Positions 1-5,671 of a stretch of 9,336 bases of DNA are shown here, piece by piece. Both the position numbers and the translations under genes were made by a program. Where the stretch lies: positions 1 to 9,336 of the forward strand of contig JANLUX010000300.1 of assembly GCA_031363705.1 (NCBI GenBank), written 5' to 3'. The notes beneath the pieces were generated by a model. The model had not been told where the DNA came from. It did no database searches and saw only the letters and a program-made list of their open reading frames with translations. Numbering within the stretch: the first letter of the stretch is position 1; each line of letters starts with the position of its first letter. This DNA comes from JANLUX01 sp031363705. GTDB taxonomy: Bacteria; Bacteroidota; Bacteroidia; AKYH767-A; OLB10.

Positions 1-707
1 ACCAACTCATTATGATTCATCTCCGGAAACACATGATGCCAGCAAAGCATCTTGCTGTTTTCATCTACTTGCTGACGAAAACGGACAGCCACTCCTTCAT
101 AATTTGCAACTGTATAAATAGCCGGTATTTTTCCAATCAGTTTTTCTGCAAGAGCACGCGAATTCTTTTTTGTGTTTTCTTCTTCTGCATCAAGCAGTGC
201 AACAGTATTTTTTAATTGTGCTGTAAAATCATTTCCGATGAGCTTCATACCACGTAACACATAAAATAATTGTGTAGCAGAAAAACCAAATGCTGAACGT
301 GGAGGCATACCACCTGGGATGGTAATAATATCAAGATTGTTTGCCCTGGCAATTTCGCTCACCTTGCCACCGGAACAAACGCAAACAATTTTTGCATTTT
401 GTTTTTGTGCTGCTTCTAATGAGTGCAATGTTTCCTCTGTGTTGCCACTGTAAGAAGAAACAATAACCAGTGAATGATTATCAATATAAGCAGGAATAAA
501 ATAATCCTTGCTTACACTAAACGGAACACGTAATTCCTTTTCACATAATTGTGCAACAATAGTTCCTCCTATTCCTGAGCCGCCTAAGCCAGTCACAAGT
601 ATGTTGCGGATTTCATTGGATGGTGCAGTAAATTTTGCAGCTTCACCAATTTGCATTGCTTCGCTGATGTGTTTTGAGAAGCCGGCAATATGTTCTTTCA
701 TTAACAT
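1..707 (-). CDS. Bifunctional phosphoglucose/phosphomannose isomerase (SIS domain), 3' end cut by window
   Basis: Reading the minus strand gives 235 codons with no stop before the window edge. The protein should interconvert glucose-6-P or mannose-6-P with fructose-6-P in the cytoplasm. Family motifs seen: a glycine-rich sugar-phosphate loop GLGGSGIGG (about residues 40-48), the SIS signature SSYSGNTEETL (84-94), a conserved PGGMPPRSAFG stretch (131-141), and the PGI/PMI C-terminal domain motif RQQVDENSK...FPEMNHNE (211-234). The last two separate this bifunctional family from plain SIS sugar isomerases. Family members are about 330-350 residues, so roughly 100 C-terminal residues are missing. 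Start: ATG at 707, with a second in-frame ATG at 701 (MLMKEH); an in-frame stop lies just upstream at 731-729. There is no Shine-Dalgarno sequence, as is usual in Bacteroidota. It is transcribed divergently from the M48 protease gene. Confidence 0.9.
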   Translation of the reverse strand, partial: MLMKEHIAGFSKHISEAMQIGEAAKFTAPSNEIRNILVTGLGGSGIGGTIVAQLCEKELRVPFSVSKDYFIPAYIDNHSLVIVSSYSGNTEETLHSLEAAQKQNAKIVCVCSGGKVSEIARANNLDIITIPGGMPPRSAFGFSATQLFYVLRGMKLIGNDFTAQLKNTVALLDAEEENTKKNSRALAEKLIGKIPAIYTVANYEGVAVRFRQQVDENSKMLCWHHVFPEMNHNEL

Positions 708-854
708 GTTCAGTATCTTTTTAAGTCTTTACAATATTAAGCTATTCGCACAAAAATAATTTTACTCCCGTTATCCTCTTTTTCTATTTTTGATTTTTAT
801 CATATAATTATCAAAATAACGGTTTTAAGAAGGTAAAATTTATCAAATTTATTT
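708..854. other. Divergent intergenic region
   Basis: This 147-bp AT-rich gap separates the divergent PGI/PMI and M48 genes and must hold both promoters. Apart from the weak minus-strand TAnnTTTG candidate at 751-758, I see no clear promoter for the plus-strand gene, no strong hairpin and no small ORF. Confidence 0.5.
751..758 (-). promoter_or_regulatory. Possible Bacteroidota -7 box for the PGI/PMI gene
   Basis: On the minus strand the sequence TATTTTTG fits the TAnnTTTG -7 consensus of the Bacteroidota primary sigma factor. It lies about 43 nt upstream of the ATG at 707. No clear TTG -33 element is visible at the expected distance, and the region is AT-rich, so a chance match is quite possible. 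Confidence 0.3.
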
Positions 855-1643
855 ATGAGATTAAAAATACTTGCAGGATTGTTTTTGATTTTGCTATTGA
901 GTGCATGCAAGAGTAAAGATGGAGATTTTAATGTTTTTTCAGCTGAAGATGATGTCAAATTTGGAAAGCAATATGCTGCCCACATTCAAAATGACCCGGC
1001 TAATTTTCCTTTGCTTGATGAACAGCAGTATCCTGAAGTTTATGAATCAATCCGTACCATTACGAAAAGCATCACTCAGTCACCACACTTATTATATCCG
1101 GAAGAATTTAAGTGGGAAGTGCACATTATTGAAAATGATTCTGTGTTAAATGCCTTTTGCACTCCCGGTGGATATATTTATGTATATACAGGATTGATAA
1201 AATATCTTGATAGCGAAGACCAGTTGGCAGGTGTGCTGGGTCATGAAATTGCACATGCAGATTTGCGTCACAGCACAGAGCAGATGACCAAGCAATATGG
1301 TATTGGTTTATTACTGCAATTAATTTTTGGAAACAGCAACACTATCAGTGATATTGCAGGCAGTCTTGTTAATCTCAGTTTCAGTCGTCATGACGAATCA
1401 GAAGCGGACATGCAATCTGTTGTTTATTTATATGATACCGATTATGATCCGCGTGGTGTAGCAAGGTTTTTTGAAAAGCTGCAGGAAAAAGGCGAAACTT
1501 TAGGTCCATTACAATTTTTGAGCACTCATCCCAATCCTGAAAATCGGGTGGAAAAAATTTTAGAAAAATGGAAATCATTAGGCAGTAAGAAAGGGGAGAG
1601 GCACAAAGAACGTTATAAAAAAATGAAAAAAAGTTGGCCCTGA
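855..1643 (+). CDS. M48-family zinc metalloprotease, predicted lipoprotein
   Basis: The 262-residue protein starts with a lipoprotein signal (MRLKILAGLFLILLLSAC). The lipobox LSAC puts the lipidated Cys at 18, so the mature enzyme should be membrane-anchored outside the cytoplasm. The M48 catalytic set is complete: HEIAH (130-134) supplies two zinc-binding His and the catalytic Glu. The ESEAD motif (181-185) supplies the third zinc ligand. A conserved STHPNPENR stretch (223-231) follows, as in BepA/YfgC, YcaL and LoiP-type proteases. The motif CTPGGYIYVYTGLI (102-115), before the active site, is also typical. There are no PDZ or TPR domains, so it is a single-domain form close to LoiP/YcaL in size. 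By family analogy it may degrade misfolded outer-membrane or periplasmic proteins; the substrate is unknown. The C-terminus is strongly basic (KKGERHKERYKKMKK). It appears monocistronic, and a MITE-like element starts 18 nt after its stop. Confidence 0.9.
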   Translation: MRLKILAGLFLILLLSACKSKDGDFNVFSAEDDVKFGKQYAAHIQNDPANFPLLDEQQYPEVYESIRTITKSITQSPHLLYPEEFKWEVHIIENDSVLNAFCTPGGYIYVYTGLIKYLDSEDQLAGVLGHEIAHADLRHSTEQMTKQYGIGLLLQLIFGNSNTISDIAGSLVNLSFSRHDESEADMQSVVYLYDTDYDPRGVARFFEKLQEKGETLGPLQFLSTHPNPENRVEKILEKWKSLGSKKGERHKERYKKMKKSWP

Positions 1644-1661
1644 AAAAAATGTAATCCTTAA

Positions 1662-1812
1662 GAGCCTGTTTAAATTTTATTTAATAGATATATTTCGCTC
1701 GTTTACTCCTAACCTCTTAAGGGGAACATTTGCGAGTAAATGTTCCCCTTTAGGGGTTAGTGGTATTTTTGCATACAAATGCAGCAGCATTATATAAAAT
1801 TTAAACAGACTC
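1662..1812. mobile_element. 151-bp MITE-like element with terminal inverted repeats and TAA target duplication
   Basis: The two ends are inverted copies reading GAG(C/T)CTGTTTAAATTTTAT inward. About 22 of the outer 24 positions match (left 1662-1685, right 1812-1789). The element is flanked directly by TAA on both sides (1659-1661 and 1813-1815), consistent with a 3-bp target-site duplication. It contains no ORF of transposase size, so it fits a non-autonomous miniature element mobilised in trans. The GAG-start ends and a TNA-type 3-bp duplication resemble IS5-group elements, but that family assignment is inference. The interior carries a long hairpin, listed separately. It lies directly downstream of the M48 gene and may now act as its terminator. 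Confidence 0.75.
1709..1760. repeat. Long hairpin at the core of the MITE-like element
   Basis: Positions 1709-1731 pair with 1738-1760 (21 of 23 positions), leaving a 6-nt loop. The inner 13 bp (AAGGGGAACATTT with AAATGTTCCCCTT) are perfect. It would form a very stable stem in DNA or RNA about 65 nt past the M48 stop codon. It may help terminate or protect that transcript. The stem is followed by a modest T run near 1765-1770, not a classical long U tract. Confidence 0.7.
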
Positions 1813-1815
1813 TAA

Positions 1816-2154
1816 TTATCAGAACTGATTTGGTTTCATTCAATTCGCAATACTTAAGGTGGTCGGAAAGAAAGTCATTAATAACACCCAATTTTATTAC
1901 TCAGCATAAGCAATAAATAATCTAGTGTAGTTTTTTGGAAGTGCTAAAAGCCTCATCCAGCCAGGTTTTCGGGATATTTGACAAACTTTTATTGCGTTTG
2001 ACTCTTAAATGCCTTAAATTTATTAGTGGCATAAAAATTAGATATAACCTTATAAAATTATTGCCGTACAATAAGTATTAACAAATCATTGTTTAAAATA
2101 GGAGTTCCAAAACAATAATCACGCAAGGCAAAAGGCTTATACTTGCGAAACAGC
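1816..2154. other. Gene-free stretch upstream of the S11/LysM gene
   Basis: About 340 bp with no coding potential that I can support: the frames are short, lack plausible starts, and resemble no known protein. A short imperfect stem (AAAAGCCT against AGGTTTT) lies near 1945-1968. No perfect TAnnTTTG box was found, so the promoter of the downstream gene is not located. I see no tRNA or recognisable riboswitch. Confidence 0.45.
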
Positions 2155-3786
2155 ATGCAGAACACGGTTTCATTCGGTTTAATATTAAAGCAAACAAGTA
2201 AAGGTTTTATCCTGTTAGCTGCATTTTTATTTTTAGCAGTTAAATCCAAAGCAAGCAATGATCCGGATACAACAGTTTTAACCCATGCATCCGCACCATT
2301 GGTATTTGCATTCGATACCCTTCCTGGTTTAGTAAGCGATGCTGATGAATTACGTGCCGGACTTTTATACGATGCTGAACGTGGAAAAATTGTGTGGCAA
2401 AAAGATATGGATTATGCATATCCTATTGCTTCTCTCACCAAAATGATGGTAGGACTTCTTGCGATTGAAGATGTGGAAGCCGGATGTGTAAGTCTTAATG
2501 ATGAAGTGGTTGTATCCCGGACTTTCCGTAAAAAGATAAGAAGAAGAAAATATAAAACATATACTGCTGAAGAAAGATTTACGCTGGAAGGAATTCTTAA
2601 AATGGCAATGGTGGCTTCCAATAACGAAAGTACAGTGTGGATTGCCAAACATTGCTCAGGTGACTTAAATGTTTTTGTTCAAAGGATGAATCAGCGGGCA
2701 AGGGATTTGGGAATGACTAAAACACTTTACAATAACCCTTCAGGGTTGCCTGCAGGTAGAGGCGCTGTTGATAATTGCGCTTCTGCACGTGATTTGCTTT
2801 TATTATCTCTTGAAATATTAAAACATCCGCGATTGATGGAGATCACCAACATTGATTATGCAAAAGTAAGCAACGGAAAAGGTGCTTATTCTATTCATAA
2901 TCACAATGGATTAGTGATTAACTATAATAATGAAGTGGATGGAATTAAAACCGGTTATACAAAAGCTGCACGCTTTTGTTTAGTTGCAACTTCACATCGG
3001 GGAGCACATCGTTTGGTAAGTATTGCACTTGGGGTTCGCAGCCCGTGGGTACGTAATGGAATTGTTGCCAACATGATGAATGAATATTATGATGCCATCC
3101 GCCTTGGAAGACTGGGAGAAAGCGCAATTGATATTGATGCTTCAAAATTATTTTTGGATAGCGTTAATAATGGTTTGGCAATCATTCAGCCCAATGTAGC
3201 GCCAAGACACATGGACAAAAGTGATGAGTCTTATGCCTATACCTACAAAACCATAAAAACAAAAGTTAAATCATATCACCTTGTACGGAGTGGAGACAAC
3301 TTAAGTAAGATTGCCGATCGCTATAATATAGCAATAGGAGATTTGAAAAAGTGGAATAAACTTCGCTCAACAAGGGTATTGAAGGGACAAAAATTATTGG
3401 TTTATAAGACAGTTACAAAAAGAATTCCTGTTAAGTTAGTAGTTGATCCGAACGAAGATTGTGCGGAAGATTGTCCTGACAGTTTAAGTACTGATTCAAC
3501 AATGCAGCCTGTATTGTCTGATACCAAAAAAGCAAATCCCAATATAAAGCTTGTAGAAAAACGCGGTGCTGTGGATGATACTGTTGACGTAACGAAAATT
3601 AATTCAGCAGGTAAATCCCTTGCACCCGGAAAGATGATTTATCATACGGTACAACCGGGCGATACCCTATGGAATATTGCACAGCGATATCAGACAAATG
3701 TGGCGATATTAAAAAAGGCAAACCGTATAACTAACGGTAAATATTTAAAAGCAGGTACACGTATTAAAGTTCCTGTCAATACTTAG
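2155..3786 (+). CDS. Secreted S11 D-alanyl-D-alanine carboxypeptidase-like protein with two C-terminal LysM domains
   Basis: The 543-residue protein (from ATG 2155) has a signal peptide: a Lys-containing n-region, a hydrophobic GFILLAAFLFLAV, and a likely cut near KSKA. The penicillin-binding S11 domain (about 65-290) has all three active-site motifs: SLTK (S93, K96), SNN (155-157) and KTG (265-267). The enzyme should trim the terminal D-Ala from peptidoglycan stem peptides in the periplasm. Two LysM modules follow, at about 374-417 (YHLVRSGDNLSKIADRY...) and 496-540 (YHTVQPGDTLWNIAQRY...), joined by a charged linker. Classical PBP5 enzymes (about 400 residues) instead end in a membrane-binding amphipathic helix, so here LysM binding to glycan probably tethers the enzyme to the wall. 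A strongly basic segment (about 121-136, including RKKIRRRKYK) lies just before the SNN region. An in-frame TTG at 2143 would add four residues; ATG 2155 is preferred because it directly precedes the signal peptide. The gene is probably co-transcribed with the gene 18 nt downstream. Confidence 0.88.
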   Translation: MQNTVSFGLILKQTSKGFILLAAFLFLAVKSKASNDPDTTVLTHASAPLVFAFDTLPGLVSDADELRAGLLYDAERGKIVWQKDMDYAYPIASLTKMMVGLLAIEDVEAGCVSLNDEVVVSRTFRKKIRRRKYKTYTAEERFTLEGILKMAMVASNNESTVWIAKHCSGDLNVFVQRMNQRARDLGMTKTLYNNPSGLPAGRGAVDNCASARDLLLLSLEILKHPRLMEITNIDYAKVSNGKGAYSIHNHNGLVINYNNEVDGIKTGYTKAARFCLVATSHRGAHRLVSIALGVRSPWVRNGIVANMMNEYYDAIRLGRLGESAIDIDASKLFLDSVNNGLAIIQPNVAPRHMDKSDESYAYTYKTIKTKVKSYHLVRSGDNLSKIADRYNIAIGDLKKWNKLRSTRVLKGQKLLVYKTVTKRIPVKLVVDPNEDCAEDCPDSLSTDSTMQPVLSDTKKANPNIKLVEKRGAVDDTVDVTKINSAGKSLAPGKMIYHTVQPGDTLWNIAQRYQTNVAILKKANRITNGKYLKAGTRIKVPVNT

Positions 3787-3804
3787 TTATAACATCTTAA
3801 AACC

Positions 3805-4359
3805 ATGAATAAAATATTTTGTTTTTTGTTTTTGATAGCATGCCTTGTTACTAATGCTCAAAATAAAGTTACTGATCCAAAAATGCCGGTGGATGGAAAA
3901 ACCAAGCTGATCAGTTATACCAAAGTAAAAGAGGTTACAGGTGTTTCTAAAGAAGATTTATATAAAAGAGCTTTGAGCTGGGCAAGCACTTATTTTAAAA
4001 ACCCAACGGATGTAATTCGTGAGCAGGATATTGAACAAGGAAAGATTGTTTTTAAGGCGCGATTCAAAATAATGAATCCTCCTGATAAAAAAGGATTTTC
4101 AACAGAAGGTGGTGCTGTTCAGTACACACTCAATCTTCAATTCAAAGAAGGTCGTTATAAATATGATTTAACAGAGTTCAACTGGAGGCAAACTTCTTAT
4201 TATCCTGTTGAGAAATGGATGGACGTGGAAAACGCCTCTTACAAACCTGAATATACTTTTTACCTTCAGCAGATTGATGACAATGCCAAAGAAATAATAA
4301 AGGATTTGGATAAAGCAATGAAAACAAATCCTGTTTCGGATAAAAAGGATGATTGGTAA
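3805..4359 (+). CDS. DUF4468-like secreted protein
   Basis: This 184-residue protein has a signal peptide (MNKIFCFLFLIACLVTNAQ) with the A-Q junction common in Bacteroidota exported proteins. The middle (about 40-130) resembles the DUF4468 (TBP-like fold) family. It has a VTGVSKEDLYKRALSWAS segment, an alternating DIEQGKIVFKARFKI strand, and a tyrosine-rich KYDLTEFNW segment. The assignment is by pattern recognition and no function is established. The C-terminus is a charged helix ending DKKDDW. It starts 18 nt after the S11/LysM gene on the same strand, so the two are probably one transcript, and it may work in the same envelope compartment. Its stop is separated by a single nucleotide from the stop of the convergent amidohydrolase gene. 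Confidence 0.8.
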   Translation: MNKIFCFLFLIACLVTNAQNKVTDPKMPVDGKTKLISYTKVKEVTGVSKEDLYKRALSWASTYFKNPTDVIREQDIEQGKIVFKARFKIMNPPDKKGFSTEGGAVQYTLNLQFKEGRYKYDLTEFNWRQTSYYPVEKWMDVENASYKPEYTFYLQQIDDNAKEIIKDLDKAMKTNPVSDKKDDW

Positions 4360-4360
4360 T

Positions 4361-5545
4361 TTATAAAATTTTTTTTTCAGTACTGTTATTGTTAAGCATC
4401 AAATTTTTCAAATCAACATTCTCCAATAAAACAACTCCTGGTTTTTTTCCTTTATCAAAACTTCCAAAGATATTTTCTATCTGTAAAAATTCAGCACCAT
4501 TTAATGTTGACCATTTTAGAAGGTCCTTGAGTTCAACAGTTGGAAATGCATTACTAATTGTTTTTAATTCTTCCAGAACAGAAAGCTGATGATTGGAGGC
4601 AAGGCTATCTGTTCCAATAATAATCTTTGACTCTTCTTCAATAAAATCCATCACAGCCGGCAAACGATTTTCAATATACAGATTTGCATTTGGACATAAA
4701 CACCAATACAGATTTTTATGAATGTTATTTGCCCATTTAATATCCTCGATTGTGGTGTAAGTGTTATGGACTAATGCTACATTATTTTTCGTATTCAGAT
4801 GATTTAAAATATGTTTAATCGGTTTGAATCCGTTGGGATGTGAATAGGAAAAATTAAAATTCAGTTTGGTAAACAATTCGGCAAACGGACCTGAATGACT
4901 GCTGCAAAATTCTATTTCAGCAGCGCTCTCCTGCAAATGAATGCACAATGGAGAATCACCTGCTGATAAATTTATCAGATCAAGCAACTCAGTGGAAACC
5001 GTATATGGTGCATGAGGAACCACACTTGAATTTCCATTAGGTACATTTTTAAATTGTTCTGCTAAAATTTTACCTTCCTGCAACTTCACTTCGGCTAAAG
5101 CCGGATCAAGTGCTAACACTTCCACGAAAGTGTGATAATACAATTTACCTTTTTGTTTTATTGAAAGTGTTGAGGGAAAATTGGAGATATCGCCAACAGC
5201 CACAATACCATTTTGTAACATTTCATTTTCTGCATCTTCAAAATATTGTTGCTGCTCATCATCATTTAGTTTAAAACGATGTTGCAAAATTTCGCTGATG
5301 AAATTTGCCATTCCTTTTTTCTCAGTAATCTTTCCACGCAAGTGAGATAATTCCAAATGGCAATGTGCATTCACAAAACCGGGACATAAAACTCCATTAA
5401 ATGTTTCTATATCCTGTAACAAATATGGTGTGTGTGCGGGATCAATCAAATCAATAATTGTCCCATCATTTTCAAAAATTAAAATTCCATTTTTAATAGG
5501 AGAAGATGAAATCGGAAAAATATAATCAGCCTGTATTTTACGCAT
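4361..5545 (-). CDS. Amidohydrolase-superfamily deaminase (TRZ/ATZ/SAH-deaminase-like)
   Basis: A cytoplasmic metal-dependent hydrolase of 394 residues. Metal-site motifs in order: PGFVNAHCHLELSH (H61, H63), VPHAPYTVS (H178), CIHLQES (H203, E206), ALVHNTY (H260) and IIGTDSLASN (D312). This layout matches the branch that includes adenosine, SAH and guanine deaminases and aminodeoxyfutalosine deaminase. The HLQE and GTDSLASN motifs favour deamination of a purine-like amine over a dihydroorotase-type reaction. The exact substrate cannot be read from the sequence; aminodeoxyfutalosine (menaquinone route) or an adenosyl compound are candidates only. Start: ATG at 5545 (MRKIQADYIF), where family-like sequence begins. 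The frame stays open up to 5635, but that extension runs through a GC-rich repeat and looks non-coding. It is divergent from rlmN, and its stop nearly abuts the DUF4468 gene's stop. Confidence 0.85.
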   Translation of the reverse strand: MRKIQADYIFPISSSPIKNGILIFENDGTIIDLIDPAHTPYLLQDIETFNGVLCPGFVNAHCHLELSHLRGKITEKKGMANFISEILQHRFKLNDDEQQQYFEDAENEMLQNGIVAVGDISNFPSTLSIKQKGKLYYHTFVEVLALDPALAEVKLQEGKILAEQFKNVPNGNSSVVPHAPYTVSTELLDLINLSAGDSPLCIHLQESAAEIEFCSSHSGPFAELFTKLNFNFSYSHPNGFKPIKHILNHLNTKNNVALVHNTYTTIEDIKWANNIHKNLYWCLCPNANLYIENRLPAVMDFIEEESKIIIGTDSLASNHQLSVLEELKTISNAFPTVELKDLLKWSTLNGAEFLQIENIFGSFDKGKKPGVVLLENVDLKNLMLNNNSTEKKIL

Positions 5546-5549
5546 AACG

Positions 5550-5557
5550 CGAAAGTA
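5550..5557 (-). promoter_or_regulatory. Candidate -7 box for the amidohydrolase gene
   Basis: Minus-strand TACTTTCG matches TAnnTTTG at five of the six fixed positions and ends 4 nt before the ATG at 5545. With the usual -7 spacing, transcription would start at or next to the ATG. No TTG -33 element is clear. Confidence 0.35.
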
Positions 5558-5565
5558 TATTAATT

Positions 5566-5644
5566 GCAGCGGCAGAATGAAAGCAGCAGCAGTAAGCAGG
5601 CGGCAGTAGCAGCGAACGGAACTGCCTCCTGCCACTGCCGCTGC
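5566..5644. repeat. GC-rich nested inverted repeat between divergent genes
   Basis: Outer arms GCAGCGGCAG (5566-5575) and CTGCCGCTGC (5635-5644) are perfect inverted copies. Inside them, 5596-5607 pairs with 5621-5632 (11 of 12) around a 13-nt loop. The block is much richer in G and C than its surroundings and is built from CTGCC/GCAG words, like the CTGCC-rich intergenic repeats common in Bacteroidota. It fills most of the gap between the amidohydrolase and rlmN starts, lying upstream of the -7 boxes of both genes. It produces spurious N-terminal extensions of both reading frames. Confidence 0.7.
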
Positions 5645-5659
5645 CTACTTCCTTCTCCC

Positions 5660-5667
5660 TATCTTTG
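5660..5667 (+). promoter_or_regulatory. -7 box of the rlmN promoter
   Basis: TATCTTTG is a perfect match to the Bacteroidota TAnnTTTG -7 element and ends 4 nt before the chosen rlmN ATG at 5672. Transcription should start close to or at the ATG, implying a leaderless or nearly leaderless mRNA. No clear TTG at -33 is visible; the upstream DNA is the GC-rich repeat. Confidence 0.6.
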
Positions 5668-5671
5668 CATA

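Noticed and set aside
12..759. Plus-strand open frames at 12-215 and 508-759
   Set aside because: They lie antisense to the PGI/PMI gene, whose protein motifs are unmistakable, and their own translations look like no protein.
2143..2154. TTG start four codons upstream of the S11/LysM gene ATG
   Set aside because: ATG 2155 gives a normal signal peptide, and nothing favours the rarer start.
1816..2154. Possible small RNA or riboswitch upstream of the S11/LysM gene
   Set aside because: Only a short imperfect stem is visible, with no recognisable conserved riboswitch core; the evidence is too weak to call.
4353..4589. 78-codon plus-strand frame overlapping the end of the DUF4468 gene
   Set aside because: It is antisense to the conserved C-terminal part of the amidohydrolase and has low-complexity sequence.
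5546..5671. N-terminal extensions of the amidohydrolase (to 5635) and RlmN (to 5564)
   Set aside because: Both extensions translate the GC-rich repeat and overlap each other head to head; family N-termini begin at 5545 and 5672.
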